A DNA stretch of 64,000 nucleotides, taken from positions 62,001-126,000 of the forward strand of contig JBJEOH010000026.1 in the NCBI GenBank assembly GCA_051880615.1. Reading direction: 5' to 3'. Shown here one piece after another: positions 49,841 to 59,164 of this stretch (its first letter is position 1; every line of letters begins with the position of its first letter). The notes beneath the pieces are model-generated. The model was not told where the DNA came from, searched no databases, and saw nothing but the letters and a program-made list of their open reading frames with translations. A program made the position numbers and the translations under genes. Source of the stretch: UBA7067 sp051880615 (lineage in GTDB: Bacteria; Bacillota; Clostridia; Oscillospirales; Acutalibacteraceae).

Positions 49841-52144
49841 TTATAATATGTCCATTGTAAGACCGCTGTCGTCTGCTGAAAGGGCAATCGCTTGTATTTC
49901 GCCCTCGCGGCGTGAAATGATGGCAGAGGCAATCTTATCCTCAACCTCACGGCGAATAGTATGACGCAAATCTCTTGCGCCGCTCTTGCCGCCGCAAGCT
50001 TTATCTGCAAGGTATTCCTGCGCTTTTTCATCGTAGCTTAGCTTAATGCTTTTCTCGGCAAGTGTTCCGATATATTCGGAAAGCATAAGACCTGCAATTT
50101 TTACAAAGTTTGATCTGTCAAGCTCATTGAATACGATTACCTCATCAATACGGCTTAAAAACTCAGGTCTGAGGAACTCTGAGAGTGCCTTCATAACTCT
50201 TTCCTTGTCTGCTGTCTGCTGAGTTTTGCCAAAACCTAAAGCACCAGACTGCTTATTGCTGCCTGCGTTTGAGGTCATAATTATAACTGTATTCTCAAAG
50301 TTTACATCGCGGCCGTGAGCATCGGTTACCCGACCCTCATCGAGAATCTGAAGAAGTATGTTAAGCACATCGGGGTGAGCCTTTTCGATTTCGTCGAACA
50401 AAAGCACACTGTACGGGCGGCGGCGAACCTTTTCAGTAACCTGACCTGCCTCGTCATAGCCGACATATCCCGGAGGAGAACCGATAATCTTTGAAACAGA
50501 GTGCTTCTCCATAAATTCGGACATATCAAGCCTTATGAGCGTTTCCGGAGTGTCAAACAGCTCCTCGGAGAGAACCTTTACAAGCTCTGTTTTGCCGACA
50601 CCTGTCGGTCCGACAAAGATAAATGATGCAGGACGCCTGCGGGGACTTATCTGCACGCGGCTGCGGCGTATTGCTGCTGCAACTGCTTCAACAGCTTCAT
50701 CCTGTCCGATAATCTTTTCCTTGAGCTTATCTTCAAGGTCTGCAAGCTTCTTAAGCTCGTTTTCCTGCACTCTGCTTGCCGGTATTCCTGTCCAAAGCTC
50801 AATAACCTTTGACAAATCCTCTTCTTCAACCTTTGCACCTAAGGCTTCATCCTGTATCTCGGCAGCCTTTTGCTGAACTATCGCAAGCTCAGAGCGCACC
50901 TTGGCAAGCTTTTCATAGTCAATTTTGTCAGGCTCTGCTGTCAGCTTTTCCTGCTGATAGATAAGCTGCTTTTCCTGTGCCTTATAGTTGTCGTATTCCT
51001 CCATCTTCTTGTTGCGAAGCGCTGCACAAGCGCAGGCTTCGTCGAGCAAATCTATTGCTTTGTCCGGAAGAAAGCGGTCGTTGATATATCTCTCTGAGAG
51101 CACAACAGCTCTGCGGACTATCATCTCGGGTACTGCAACTCTGTGGTGCTTTTCATAATATGATTTAACTCCTGTGAGCACCTCTATTGTTTCGGCTATT
51201 GAAGGCTCACCGACCTTGACAGGCTGAAATCTTCTTTCAAGAGCTGCGTCCTTTTCAATATATTTTCTGTATTCGTTAAAGGTTGTCGCACCGATAACCT
51301 GAATCTCTCCTCTTGAGAGTGACGGCTTCAAAATATTTGCGGCGTTCATAGTGCCCTCTGAATCACCTGTTCCCACGAGATTGTGAACCTCGTCGATAAA
51401 GAGGATTATATTGCCTGCCGCCTTGACCTCCTCGGTAAGTCCCTTAATTCTGCTTTCAAACTGACCTCTGAACTGAGTACCTGCAACAAGAGCAGCTAAA
51501 TCGAGAAGATAAATCTCCTTGTCCTGAAGTCTGTAGGGTACATCGCCTGCGGCAATTCGCAGAGCAAGTCCCTCGGCTATCGCGGTCTTGCCGACACCCG
51601 GTTCACCGATAAGGCAAGGGTTATTTTTGCTTCTTCTGCAAAGAATCTGAATTACTCTTGCTATTTCCTTGTCTCTGCCTATAACCGTATCAATTTTTCC
51701 GGCTCTTGCCTTGGCTGTCAGATTCTCGCAATACGCTTCAACATTTCGGCGTTTTTTATTTGACTTCTTATCTTTTTTATTATTTTGCTGGGAATTCTCA
51801 TCTTTTTTACCGTCAAAATAATTCTGGAAAAACGGGAATGTCGGTGCTCCGCCGGGAGAAAAATCGCCGTTTTCATCATCGCCGTCGCCTGTTTCGGAAA
51901 GCTGTCCCATCATCTCGGCAAAATTGGGCATTTCTCCGTTTTCAGACATACTCATCAGGCTGTCAACCTGCTCCTGAACATTTTCAATATCATCATCGGA
52001 AATTCCCATTTTTTCCATCATATCTGTTACGGGCTTTATTCCGAGGTCTTTAGCACACGAAAGGCAATAGCCCTGCGGCTCGGAGGATGCGCTGGATGAC
52101 ACAAACACAACCGCCGGTCTTTTTTTACATTTACAACAAAGCAT
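49841..52144 (-). CDS. ClpE-like AAA+ unfoldase (Clp protease ATP-binding subunit)
   Basis: 767 residues. The N-terminus is a four-Cys zinc finger (LCCKCKKRP...GYCLSCAKDLG) in place of the ClpC N-domain, followed by an acidic, Gly-rich linker. AAA1 (about 145-385) has Walker A GEPGVGKTA and Walker B IILFIDEVHNLVG. A short UVR-like coiled coil (EKQLIYQQEKLTAEPDKIDYEKLAKV) follows. AAA2 (about 480-767) has Walker A GPTGVGKTE and LLFDEIEKAH. This order fits ClpE, which unfolds proteins for ClpP. AAA2 contains a Leu/Gly-rich loop (SNKQSGALGFGKT) where the ClpP-contact tripeptide would lie. Last gene of the operon. Confidence 0.85.
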   Translation of the reverse strand: MLCCKCKKRPAVVFVSSSASSEPQGYCLSCAKDLGIKPVTDMMEKMGISDDDIENVQEQVDSLMSMSENGEMPNFAEMMGQLSETGDGDDENGDFSPGGAPTFPFFQNYFDGKKDENSQQNNKKDKKSNKKRRNVEAYCENLTAKARAGKIDTVIGRDKEIARVIQILCRRSKNNPCLIGEPGVGKTAIAEGLALRIAAGDVPYRLQDKEIYLLDLAALVAGTQFRGQFESRIKGLTEEVKAAGNIILFIDEVHNLVGTGDSEGTMNAANILKPSLSRGEIQVIGATTFNEYRKYIEKDAALERRFQPVKVGEPSIAETIEVLTGVKSYYEKHHRVAVPEMIVRRAVVLSERYINDRFLPDKAIDLLDEACACAALRNKKMEEYDNYKAQEKQLIYQQEKLTAEPDKIDYEKLAKVRSELAIVQQKAAEIQDEALGAKVEEEDLSKVIELWTGIPASRVQENELKKLADLEDKLKEKIIGQDEAVEAVAAAIRRSRVQISPRRRPASFIFVGPTGVGKTELVKVLSEELFDTPETLIRLDMSEFMEKHSVSKIIGSPPGYVGYDEAGQVTEKVRRRPYSVLLFDEIEKAHPDVLNILLQILDEGRVTDAHGRDVNFENTVIIMTSNAGSNKQSGALGFGKTQQTADKERVMKALSEFLRPEFLSRIDEVIVFNELDRSNFVKIAGLMLSEYIGTLAEKSIKLSYDEKAQEYLADKACGGKSGARDLRHTIRREVEDKIASAIISRREGEIQAIALSADDSGLTMDIL

Positions 52145-52179
52145 AAATCAATCTCCTTAATATTTAAAAGGCTGTTCGT

Positions 52180-52779
52180 TTATTTTAAATTCTTACAGGT
52201 TTTGCTTTCTCTTAATAGCTGAAAAAACAGCATCGCATACATAACAAGCGCAAATATCATAACCAATGAGGTAATAGCAAGTAATATTGTAATCAAAATT
52301 GAAAGCTGAGATACCAATGCAGCACCGCCGAACACTTCGATTGCAACAATGGCGGTTACGGAAATATAAAAGACAACAGTTGCTGTTTTTCCGTACCATT
52401 TTGCAGGCGGAGGCGTAATTCCGCGGTGTATAAGATATGCACCGCCGAGCAGCATCAGAATGTCCTTGGTTGCTAAAATAATAACAAGTAATCTCACATT
52501 CGGAATCAGAATTCCGATGCAGATTATTACCGCTACAAGCGTAAGCTTATCTGCTATCGGGTCAAGCATTTTACCAAGCTTTGAAATCTGATTAAAACGC
52601 CTTGCTATCATTCCGTCAAACATATCGCTTAAGCCTGAAACAGCAATGCAAATTACAGCTCCGATATAGTTTTTAGAAATAAAAAACACTATCATAGGAA
52701 CAATTAATACAATTCTGAACATTGAAAGTAAATTCGGAATTGTAAGAATCTTATCCTCGGCATTTTTCTGAATACCCAT
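52180..52779 (-). CDS. pgsA: CDP-diacylglycerol--glycerol-3-phosphate 3-phosphatidyltransferase
   Basis: 199 residues from ATG 52779 (GGAGGGG upstream; the nine-codon longer frame is not supported). The CDP-alcohol phosphotransferase signature D-x2-D-G-x2-A-R-x8-G-x3-D-x3-D is complete: SDMFDGMIARRFNQISKLGKMLDPIADK. Five or six membrane helices. It makes phosphatidylglycerol phosphate, the precursor of phosphatidylglycerol and cardiolipin. PgsA fits better than a cardiolipin or phosphatidylserine synthase by length and the N-terminal TIPNLLSMFRI motif. Confidence 0.9.
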   Translation of the reverse strand: MGIQKNAEDKILTIPNLLSMFRIVLIVPMIVFFISKNYIGAVICIAVSGLSDMFDGMIARRFNQISKLGKMLDPIADKLTLVAVIICIGILIPNVRLLVIILATKDILMLLGGAYLIHRGITPPPAKWYGKTATVVFYISVTAIVAIEVFGGAALVSQLSILITILLAITSLVMIFALVMYAMLFFQLLRESKTCKNLK

Positions 52780-52815
52780 CTTTTCCCCTCCAGAGTACAA
52801 ATCCATATTGCCGCA

Positions 52816-53496
52816 TTATCTGAATATAAAGCTGAATATATTATAATTATAAAAGAATCTGAACAGTGTCGTATTATCTATTGTCCGTCTGTACGAAGTA
52901 TTGAAATCAGTAAAAAGACAAATTAGAGAAACAGCGAGCATTATAAGCACAGCACCTTTGAGAAAGCCCAATATACCGCCCAGAGTTCTGTTTATTCCGA
53001 AAAGGACAGGTATGCGGCATACTCTTGATACTGCCCGCGAAATAAACCGGACAAGCACAGATAAAAGAATAAACAAAACAACAGTGAGAGCTATTGATAC
53101 AATGCTGATAATAACAGGTGAAACAAGCTGCTCAACAGTTGCGGCGATTGAGTCAATGCCGCTGCTCACAGCATTCTGAAGCTGCGATGAATCGGCAAGA
53201 TTGGGCGATATAGCTTTAAGAAAGCCCGGCAGATTTTCAAATATCTCATCAGCAGTGCTTAAAACGCCTTGCCCGACGGAGCTTTCGAGTGAATCGGAAA
53301 CAGAATTTAATATACTCTGCCTAATAAAGGAATCATATATTGAATGGGCGAATGTATTCCCGAGAAAGGCTGAAAAATAAGCTGAGAAAAGCGTGCCGAA
53401 CAGATTAATCGCACTTCGTATTAACCCCTTATGAATACCGCCGATTACAAATATCACGAGTATCAGAAGTATCAATGCGTCTAAAAATATATTCAT
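52816..53496 (-). CDS. CvpA-family membrane protein
   Basis: 226 residues. Four membrane segments with the family's opening DALILLILVIFVIGGIHKGLIRSAINLFGTLFSAYFSAFLGN, a central amphipathic region, and a late VCRIPVLFGINRTLGGILGFLKGAVLIMLAVSLICLF block. CvpA relatives were named for colicin V production in E. coli; in Gram-positives their role is unknown, often in envelope maintenance. In the long minus operon between the DUF5711 gene and pgsA. Confidence 0.8.
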   Translation of the reverse strand: MNIFLDALILLILVIFVIGGIHKGLIRSAINLFGTLFSAYFSAFLGNTFAHSIYDSFIRQSILNSVSDSLESSVGQGVLSTADEIFENLPGFLKAISPNLADSSQLQNAVSSGIDSIAATVEQLVSPVIISIVSIALTVVLFILLSVLVRFISRAVSRVCRIPVLFGINRTLGGILGFLKGAVLIMLAVSLICLFTDFNTSYRRTIDNTTLFRFFYNYNIFSFIFR

Positions 53497-53583
53497 ATTT
53501 AACCTCGCTCAGTTGAGTTTCTGCTTCTCAGGCTAAAATATATCACAAATGAAAGAAAAAAACAACAACAAATTGTGAACAAG

Positions 53584-54891
53584 TCAGCCGACACTCGCTT
53601 CTCTTATCTCGGAAATTCCGAGCACATATACACTGTTTTCACCGAACATAGTGATACTTTGAGCGTCAATCCCCGAATCGGCTGTGCCGGCTTCATCTCC
53701 GCCTGTAGTATAAAATGCGGTGATACCGCCGTCACACAATGCCGCTATCTTGCCGCCGTACAGGTCAATAGATGAAATTCTATACTGTGTGTCGGTAATT
53801 TTATCAAGATAGCCGTTTTTATTGAGATAAACAATGTGACAGTTACCGCCGTCAATTGACGGAGAAAGTGATATCACTCCGCCGCGTGTGCGGTCATATG
53901 AAAAGGCAGTAAGTGTCAAGCCATCGTAATTGTACTTATCGACATCGGTATAGTTTGATTTTATCATCAACGCCTGATTATCGCCTATCGCGGCTATTGA
54001 GCCGTTGTCCATAAACTCACAGCTGTAAATCAGGGTTTCACCGAGGTCTATAGTAGCCACAGGTTCCTCCTTAGCAAAATCGAGAACATAAATAACAGAC
54101 TTGAAATCACCGTCGTTTGACGAAACAGTGGCGACCGCCGCTTGAGTGCCGCCCTGATTTATTGACATTGAAGTTGCGTAATAGTCTGAAAAGTAATAGG
54201 CAAATATCTGTTTATCAGCAGAATTAAGAACAGTTAGCTTAGACAAATATCCTTCGGCTGTTGAAATAAAGCCGTAAACTCCGTTATTTGTAATGTCCCC
54301 TTGGATGATAGGGTTTTCTATCTCATTTTTTGTTTTTGTGTTACCGACTGAGTCAATCTGAAAGCCTTTTCCGTTTACATTATATGTAAGAATATTGTCG
54401 CCGGAAATTTTAAGCGCAGGCTGAGAAAAGCTTATAGGCCTGTCCACAATTTTGCCTGCAGATTTATTAAGACGGATAAGCGATGTGTCGCTTACATATG
54501 TAAGGTAGCTGCCGTCATATTGAAAATTTCCGCTGCTGATTTTTGTGCCTGAAATATCAGTCGGGAAATCCTCGCCGTTATTGCCTGAAAGACCCTTTTG
54601 TATGCTGTTAATGAGCTTATCGGGTGCAATATAGTTCCAGCCTGTAGCGATAATCACAGCCAGCAGACATATAAGCAGTATAAAAACTGCTCTCTTTGTC
54701 TTAGCTGAAATGACATCCTTTGAAACAGGCTTTTCCTCCCTCTTCTCCTCAACCGTGTGGGAAAAGGTATACTCCATCGGAATTGACTGTTTTTTCACTG
54801 ACTTATCATTAGTTTTAAAGCGTTTAGCCTTTTTTGTTTTTTTATCCTTATTATCTTTTGTATTTTCTTTTTCAGTTTTGTCTTTAGCCAT
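53584..54891 (-). CDS. DUF5711-like single-pass membrane protein with beta-propeller-like outer domain
   Basis: 435 residues from ATG 54891 (AAGGAG seven bases upstream); a 28-codon longer frame lies inside truA and is rejected. The very basic, Lys-rich cytosolic N-terminus (1-75) is followed by one membrane helix (about 77-98) and an extracytoplasmic domain of about 330 residues made of repeated four-strand blades (SYLTYVSDTSLIRLNKSAGKIV, GVYGFISTAEGYLSKLTVLNSADKQIFAYYFSDYYATSMSINQGGTQAAVATVSS, CEFMDNGSIAAIGDNQALMIK), like a beta-propeller. I recognise this as DUF5711 of Clostridia from memory. Function unknown. Starts 10 nt after truA. Confidence 0.65.
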   Translation of the reverse strand: MAKDKTEKENTKDNKDKKTKKAKRFKTNDKSVKKQSIPMEYTFSHTVEEKREEKPVSKDVISAKTKRAVFILLICLLAVIIATGWNYIAPDKLINSIQKGLSGNNGEDFPTDISGTKISSGNFQYDGSYLTYVSDTSLIRLNKSAGKIVDRPISFSQPALKISGDNILTYNVNGKGFQIDSVGNTKTKNEIENPIIQGDITNNGVYGFISTAEGYLSKLTVLNSADKQIFAYYFSDYYATSMSINQGGTQAAVATVSSNDGDFKSVIYVLDFAKEEPVATIDLGETLIYSCEFMDNGSIAAIGDNQALMIKSNYTDVDKYNYDGLTLTAFSYDRTRGGVISLSPSIDGGNCHIVYLNKNGYLDKITDTQYRISSIDLYGGKIAALCDGGITAFYTTGGDEAGTADSGIDAQSITMFGENSVYVLGISEIREASVG

Positions 54892-54901
54892 AGAAATCTC
54901 C

Positions 54902-55639
54902 TTAATAATTAACCCTGTTGAGATAGAGTCCGCAGGCTGGAGCAGTTGGCCCTGCTGCTTTTCTGTTTTTAGCATTGATTATATCTGCTATCTCATCTTC
55001 ACCGATTTTCCCCTGAGCCACTCTCAACAGAGTTCCAACCATTATCCTTACCATATTATACAGGAAGCCGTCGGCTTCAACCTTCATTTCAACTAAATTA
55101 CCGTTTCTCGTTACCGAAAAGCCTTTTACCGTTCTCGTAAAATCACCCTTTTCACGCTTATCCAAGGTGCAGAAAGATGTAAAATCGTGCTTCCCGACAT
55201 ACGCCTGAGCTGCCCTGTTAAGAGCTTGCTCGTCAAGCTTATATCTGTAATGAAGTGCATACCCGTTTAAAAACGGGTTTCTCTCCTCGCAGTTCCATAT
55301 TTTATAAACATACTCCTTGCTCTTGCAGGAATATCTTGCGTGAAAATCCTGTCCTACCTCTCGGCTGTTAAGCACGGAAATATCAAGCGGCAAAAAACGA
55401 TTCATTGCTGATTTCAGCCGCTCGGCAGGAATTTTATGCCCGGTCTTTACACTGATGCAGTACATATTTGCGTGAACGCCTGAATCAGTTCTGCTGCAAC
55501 CCTTGACCGTATAATCCTTGCCGATGATTTTCTCAAGTGCAGACTGAAAAACCTCCTGCACGGTAAGGGCGTTTTGCTGAATCTGCCAGCCGTGGTAAGC
55601 CTTGCCGTCATACGAAATTGTGAGAAGTATATTCCTCAT
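54902..55639 (-). CDS. truA: tRNA pseudouridine synthase A
   Basis: 245 residues from ATG 55639, which overlaps the ecfT stop (ATGA). Catalytic Asp52 in GCSRTDSGVHA; other TruA motifs are YDGKAYHGWQIQ, KSKEYVYKIW, and GFLYNMVRIMVGTLLRVAQGKI. It makes pseudouridine 38-40 in the anticodon arm. The ecfA1-ecfA2-ecfT-truA order is conserved in Firmicutes. Confidence 0.95.
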   Translation of the reverse strand: MRNILLTISYDGKAYHGWQIQQNALTVQEVFQSALEKIIGKDYTVKGCSRTDSGVHANMYCISVKTGHKIPAERLKSAMNRFLPLDISVLNSREVGQDFHARYSCKSKEYVYKIWNCEERNPFLNGYALHYRYKLDEQALNRAAQAYVGKHDFTSFCTLDKREKGDFTRTVKGFSVTRNGNLVEMKVEADGFLYNMVRIMVGTLLRVAQGKIGEDEIADIINAKNRKAAGPTAPACGLYLNRVNY

Positions 55640-56460
55640 CTGACTGTCGCAGGCAGGAATATGTTGCATAAAATCACTCCCGAAAGCAGCACAAGGCAAA
55701 TTATCATACCGTAAAGATCCAGTTTGCCAAAGTGCAGGCTTTTCATTCTTGTTCTGCCGTTACCTCCTTGATAACAGCGGCACTCCATTGCAGTTGCAAG
55801 GTCAAACGCTCGTCTGAAGGCTGAAACAAACAGCGGTATCAGAACAGGAATTAGCGCTTTGACTCGCTTGATGATATTTCCACTCTCCATATCGGCTCCT
55901 CTTGCCTTCTGGGCAGACATAATCTTGTCGGTCTCCTCAAGCAGAGTCGGCACAAATCGAAGCGCAATAGTCATCATCATTGCAACCTCGTGAACCTTTA
56001 TATGGAAAACAGTCAGAGGCTTTAGAAGTCGCTCAATAGCGTCGGTCAAATCTGTGGGTGAAGTAGTAAATGTAAGCACTGAGCTTGCTAAAATCAGCAG
56101 CGCAATCCGCACTGCGACAAAAATCGCGTTGTTAAGTCCGGCTTCGGTTATCGTCAGAAAGCCAAGCTGTATCTGCCAGCAGCCTTCATACGCTTTGCCA
56201 TAGAAAAGATTGATAATGCCCGTAAACAAGACTATAAACAAAATCATCTTCATACTTTTTAGGTACATTTTTATTGATATTTTTGTTGAAAAAATAACCG
56301 CAAAAATAAACACGGCAACCAGCGCAAGAGAAAAATAATTGCCGGTTATGAAAATAAAAACAATGAGCGCTATAAGCAGCAATATTTTAGCACGAGGGTC
56401 AAGCCTGTGCACAGGAGAATTTCCCGGCAAGAACTGCCCCAATGTTACATCCTTAAGCAA
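55636..56460 (-). CDS. ecfT: Energy-coupling factor transporter membrane subunit EcfT
   Basis: 274 residues with five or so membrane helices; N-terminal HRLDPRAKILLLIALIVFIFI and the two coupling motifs with A-R-G in SAQKARGADME and ATAMECRCYQGG (the latter a variant of the usual A-R-G). EcfT links two ATPases to exchangeable S components for vitamins. The S component encoded at 26.0-26.7 kb is a possible partner. Confidence 0.93.
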   Translation of the reverse strand: MLKDVTLGQFLPGNSPVHRLDPRAKILLLIALIVFIFITGNYFSLALVAVFIFAVIFSTKISIKMYLKSMKMILFIVLFTGIINLFYGKAYEGCWQIQLGFLTITEAGLNNAIFVAVRIALLILASSVLTFTTSPTDLTDAIERLLKPLTVFHIKVHEVAMMMTIALRFVPTLLEETDKIMSAQKARGADMESGNIIKRVKALIPVLIPLFVSAFRRAFDLATAMECRCYQGGNGRTRMKSLHFGKLDLYGMIICLVLLSGVILCNIFLPATVR

Positions 56461-56502
56461 ATGATCATCCCTTATACAATCAATATATCACAATACAATA
56501 TA

Positions 56503-57363
56503 TCAAAATTTATTTTTATCAAAAAGAACCTGCAACTCGTTCGCTGCCTGCTCAACAGTCAGAATACCCGATGGAAGATTATATCCCTTTTTTTGCAATC
56601 TTGCCATAATCTTTGTTACCTGCGGAACTCTGAGTCCCATTTTTTCAAGCTCTTCTCCCCTTGAAAAGACGGTTTTTGTATCGTCAAACATAGCCGCCTT
56701 ACCCTTATTCATCACAAGGATTCTGTCGGCTGTTCTTGCAATGTCCTCCATACTGTGTGAAACAAGCAATACTGTGTTTTTGCGTTCCTTATGATACTGC
56801 CTTATCTGAGCAAGGAGAACATCTCTGCCTGCCGGGTCAAGTCCGGCTGTCGGCTCGTCAAGAATAAGAACATCGGGGTCCATTGCGATAACTCCTGCGA
56901 TTGCCGCACGGCGCTTCTCGCCGCCCGATAAATCAAACGGAGATTTTTGCAAAAGCTCGTCCTTAAGGCCAGCAAAACGAGCCGCCGAAAGAACTCTTTG
57001 CTTTATCTCTTCTTCAGTAAGTCCCATATTACCGGGTCCGTAGGCGATGTCCTTTTCAACAGTTTCTTCAAAGAGCTGATATTCGGGATACTGAAATACA
57101 AGTCCTACCTTAAATCGGATTTTGCGTATCTCCTTAGGCGCTGCCCATATGTCCTCGCCGCATAGCTTTACAGTACCGCCGGTCGGCTTGATAAGTCCGT
57201 TTAGCATCTGAACAAGCGTTGACTTGCCCGAGCCTGTATGACCGATTATACCGACAAATTCGCCCTCTTTAATTTGTATATTAAGCTTATCGTTTGCCTT
57301 CTTTTCAAACGGCGTACCAAGCCCGTAGACATACGATAAGTCCTCGGTTTCGATTATATTCAT
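56503..57363 (-). CDS. ecfA2: Energy-coupling factor transporter ATPase EcfA2
   Basis: 286 residues. ABC ATPase with Walker A GHTGSGKSTL, Q-loop FQYPEYQLFEETV, signature LSGGEKRR, Walker B VLILDEPTAGL and H-loop LLVSHSM. It forms a heterodimer with EcfA1 and sits on EcfT coupling helices. Thirteen nt after ecfA1. Confidence 0.93.
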   Translation of the reverse strand: MNIIETEDLSYVYGLGTPFEKKANDKLNIQIKEGEFVGIIGHTGSGKSTLVQMLNGLIKPTGGTVKLCGEDIWAAPKEIRKIRFKVGLVFQYPEYQLFEETVEKDIAYGPGNMGLTEEEIKQRVLSAARFAGLKDELLQKSPFDLSGGEKRRAAIAGVIAMDPDVLILDEPTAGLDPAGRDVLLAQIRQYHKERKNTVLLVSHSMEDIARTADRILVMNKGKAAMFDDTKTVFSRGEELEKMGLRVPQVTKIMARLQKKGYNLPSGILTVEQAANELQVLFDKNKF

Positions 57364-57376
57364 ATGCTTCCTCTGT

Positions 57377-58249
57377 TCATCTTTGTTTTAAAATCCTGTC
57401 AAGCTCGTTTACGCACTCATCACAATCAAGCGGCATATACTGCAAATTATCATTTTGGAAAAGCCCTCTGCCCCTTAAGCGATACATAAGCTCAGTTGCC
57501 TGCGGAACATCAAGTCGGTGGCGCTTTAACAGCTCCACCTGTGAGAACACCTCATGCGGAGTTCCCTCAACAAGCACTGAGCCATCATCCATTACAACAA
57601 CTCTGTCCGCCTGTACAGCCTCGTCCATATAGTGCGTAATCAAGACTATTGTGATGCCTTTTTCCTTATTGAGCTTTTTTATCGTCGCCATAACCTCATC
57701 GCGGCCCTTAGGGTCAAGCATTGCTGTTGGTTCATCAAGCACAAGGCACTGCGGCTGCATTGCTATTATTCCTGCTATTGCAACACGCTGCTTTTGTCCG
57801 CCCGACAACTTAAACGGTGCATGAGTTCTGTATTCGTACATATCGACAGCCTTTAAAGCCTCGTCAACCCTTATTCTTATTTCCTTAGGGTCAACTCCGA
57901 GATTTTCGGGACCGAACGCAACATCCTCCTCGACAATGCTTGCTACAAGCTGATTATCAGGATTCTGAAGCACGAGGCCTACCGTTTTTCTAATATCGTA
58001 TCTTTTCTCTTCGTCGGCTGTGTCGAGTCCGTTTACAAGCACTCTGCCCTGTTGGGGCAAAAGCATGGCGTTTAAAAGCTTTGCCATTGTTGATTTGCCG
58101 CAGCCATTGTGACCGAGCAGTGCGACAAACTCGCCCTTTTTTATGCCTATTGAAATATTTTTAAGTACGCTTATCGCTGTCGCAGGCTCGTCCTCGGCAT
58201 CGCTGACATATTGAAAGCTAACATTTTCAACCTTAATAAAATCTTCCAT
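57377..58249 (-). CDS. ecfA1: Energy-coupling factor transporter ATPase EcfA1
   Basis: 290 residues. Walker A GHNGCGKSTM, Q-loop LQNPDNQLVASIVEEDVAFGPENLG, signature LSGGQKQR, Walker B CLVLDEPTAML, H-loop LITHYMDEA. Order and sequence identify it as EcfA1 of the shared ECF module. Thirty-nine nt after the methyltransferase gene. Confidence 0.93.
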   Translation of the reverse strand: MEDFIKVENVSFQYVSDAEDEPATAISVLKNISIGIKKGEFVALLGHNGCGKSTMAKLLNAMLLPQQGRVLVNGLDTADEEKRYDIRKTVGLVLQNPDNQLVASIVEEDVAFGPENLGVDPKEIRIRVDEALKAVDMYEYRTHAPFKLSGGQKQRVAIAGIIAMQPQCLVLDEPTAMLDPKGRDEVMATIKKLNKEKGITIVLITHYMDEAVQADRVVVMDDGSVLVEGTPHEVFSQVELLKRHRLDVPQATELMYRLRGRGLFQNDNLQYMPLDCDECVNELDRILKQR

Positions 58250-58288
58250 TTTATCCCCTATAACATCAAAATAAAACGATTTGGCAGC

Positions 58289-59149
58289 TTACGATTGCCA
58301 GATTGCGGTTGAGCCGCACGGCAAAACAAGCCCTGTGTCGGTTGCTTTAAGTCCGATTTCATCAGAGCTTAAAGATCCGCCGAATTTTTTCTGAATTAAC
58401 ACTCCGAGCAGATACTGCATTACGGCAGGCGAAAGACCTGTAGTATATGAATTAAGCAGGAAAAACTCGGGACTATCGCTGAGAACTCCGGCGCATAACT
58501 CAACAAGCGAGAAAAGCTGTTCCTCAAGCTTCCACACCTCTCCGCCGGGACCTCTGCCATATGACGGAGGGTCCATAATGATTCCGTCATACTTATTCCC
58601 TCTGCGTATTTCGCGTTGCACGAATTTAATGCAGTCGTCAACAATCCAGCGCACAGGCTTATCGGATAAGCCCGAAACCGCTGAATTTTCCTTTGCCCAC
58701 TGCACCATACCCTTTGACGCGTCAACATGGCACACCTTTGCACCTGCGTTTGCGCAGGCAAGCGTTGCTCCTCCCGTGTATGCGAACAGATTTAGAACAT
58801 TGAGCTGACGCTTGCTGCTGCGGATTTTTTCATCAAGGAAAAGCCAGTTAACAGCCTGCTCGGGGAAAACTCCCGTGTGCTTAAATCCCATAGGCTTTAT
58901 CTGAAAGCACAAGTCGTTAAAATTTATCTTCCACACATCGGGGTGCTTTTTGTAAATCTCCCACTTACCGCCGCCGCTTGAGCTGCGATGATAACGGGCG
59001 TGCGCCTTGCGCCACAGCGGATTTATCTTCGGAGTGCTCCATATTATCTGAGGGTCGGGTCTTATAAGAATTATATTGCCCCAGCGCTCAAGTCTTTCAC
59101 CGTCTGAGCAGTCGATAAGCTCATAATCCTCCCAGTTTGCAAAACGCAT
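58289..59149 (-). CDS. Class I SAM-dependent methyltransferase, RlmI-like
   Basis: 286 residues from ATG 59149 (GGGGG eight bases upstream). SAM-binding motif NVLNLFAYTGGATLACANAGAKVCHVDASKGMVQWAKENSAVSGL, then IVDDCIKFV and the catalytic IIMDPPSYGRG. This N-P/D-P-P-x-Y/F pattern and the order fit rRNA large-subunit cytosine or guanine methyltransferases of the RlmI/RlmK group, but the PUA domain of RlmI is absent, so the target is uncertain. Sits 15 nt after glmM. Confidence 0.8.
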   Translation of the reverse strand: MRFANWEDYELIDCSDGERLERWGNIILIRPDPQIIWSTPKINPLWRKAHARYHRSSSGGGKWEIYKKHPDVWKINFNDLCFQIKPMGFKHTGVFPEQAVNWLFLDEKIRSSKRQLNVLNLFAYTGGATLACANAGAKVCHVDASKGMVQWAKENSAVSGLSDKPVRWIVDDCIKFVQREIRRGNKYDGIIMDPPSYGRGPGGEVWKLEEQLFSLVELCAGVLSDSPEFFLLNSYTTGLSPAVMQYLLGVLIQKKFGGSLSSDEIGLKATDTGLVLPCGSTAIWQS

Positions 59150-59164
59150 AATCAATCCCCCGAA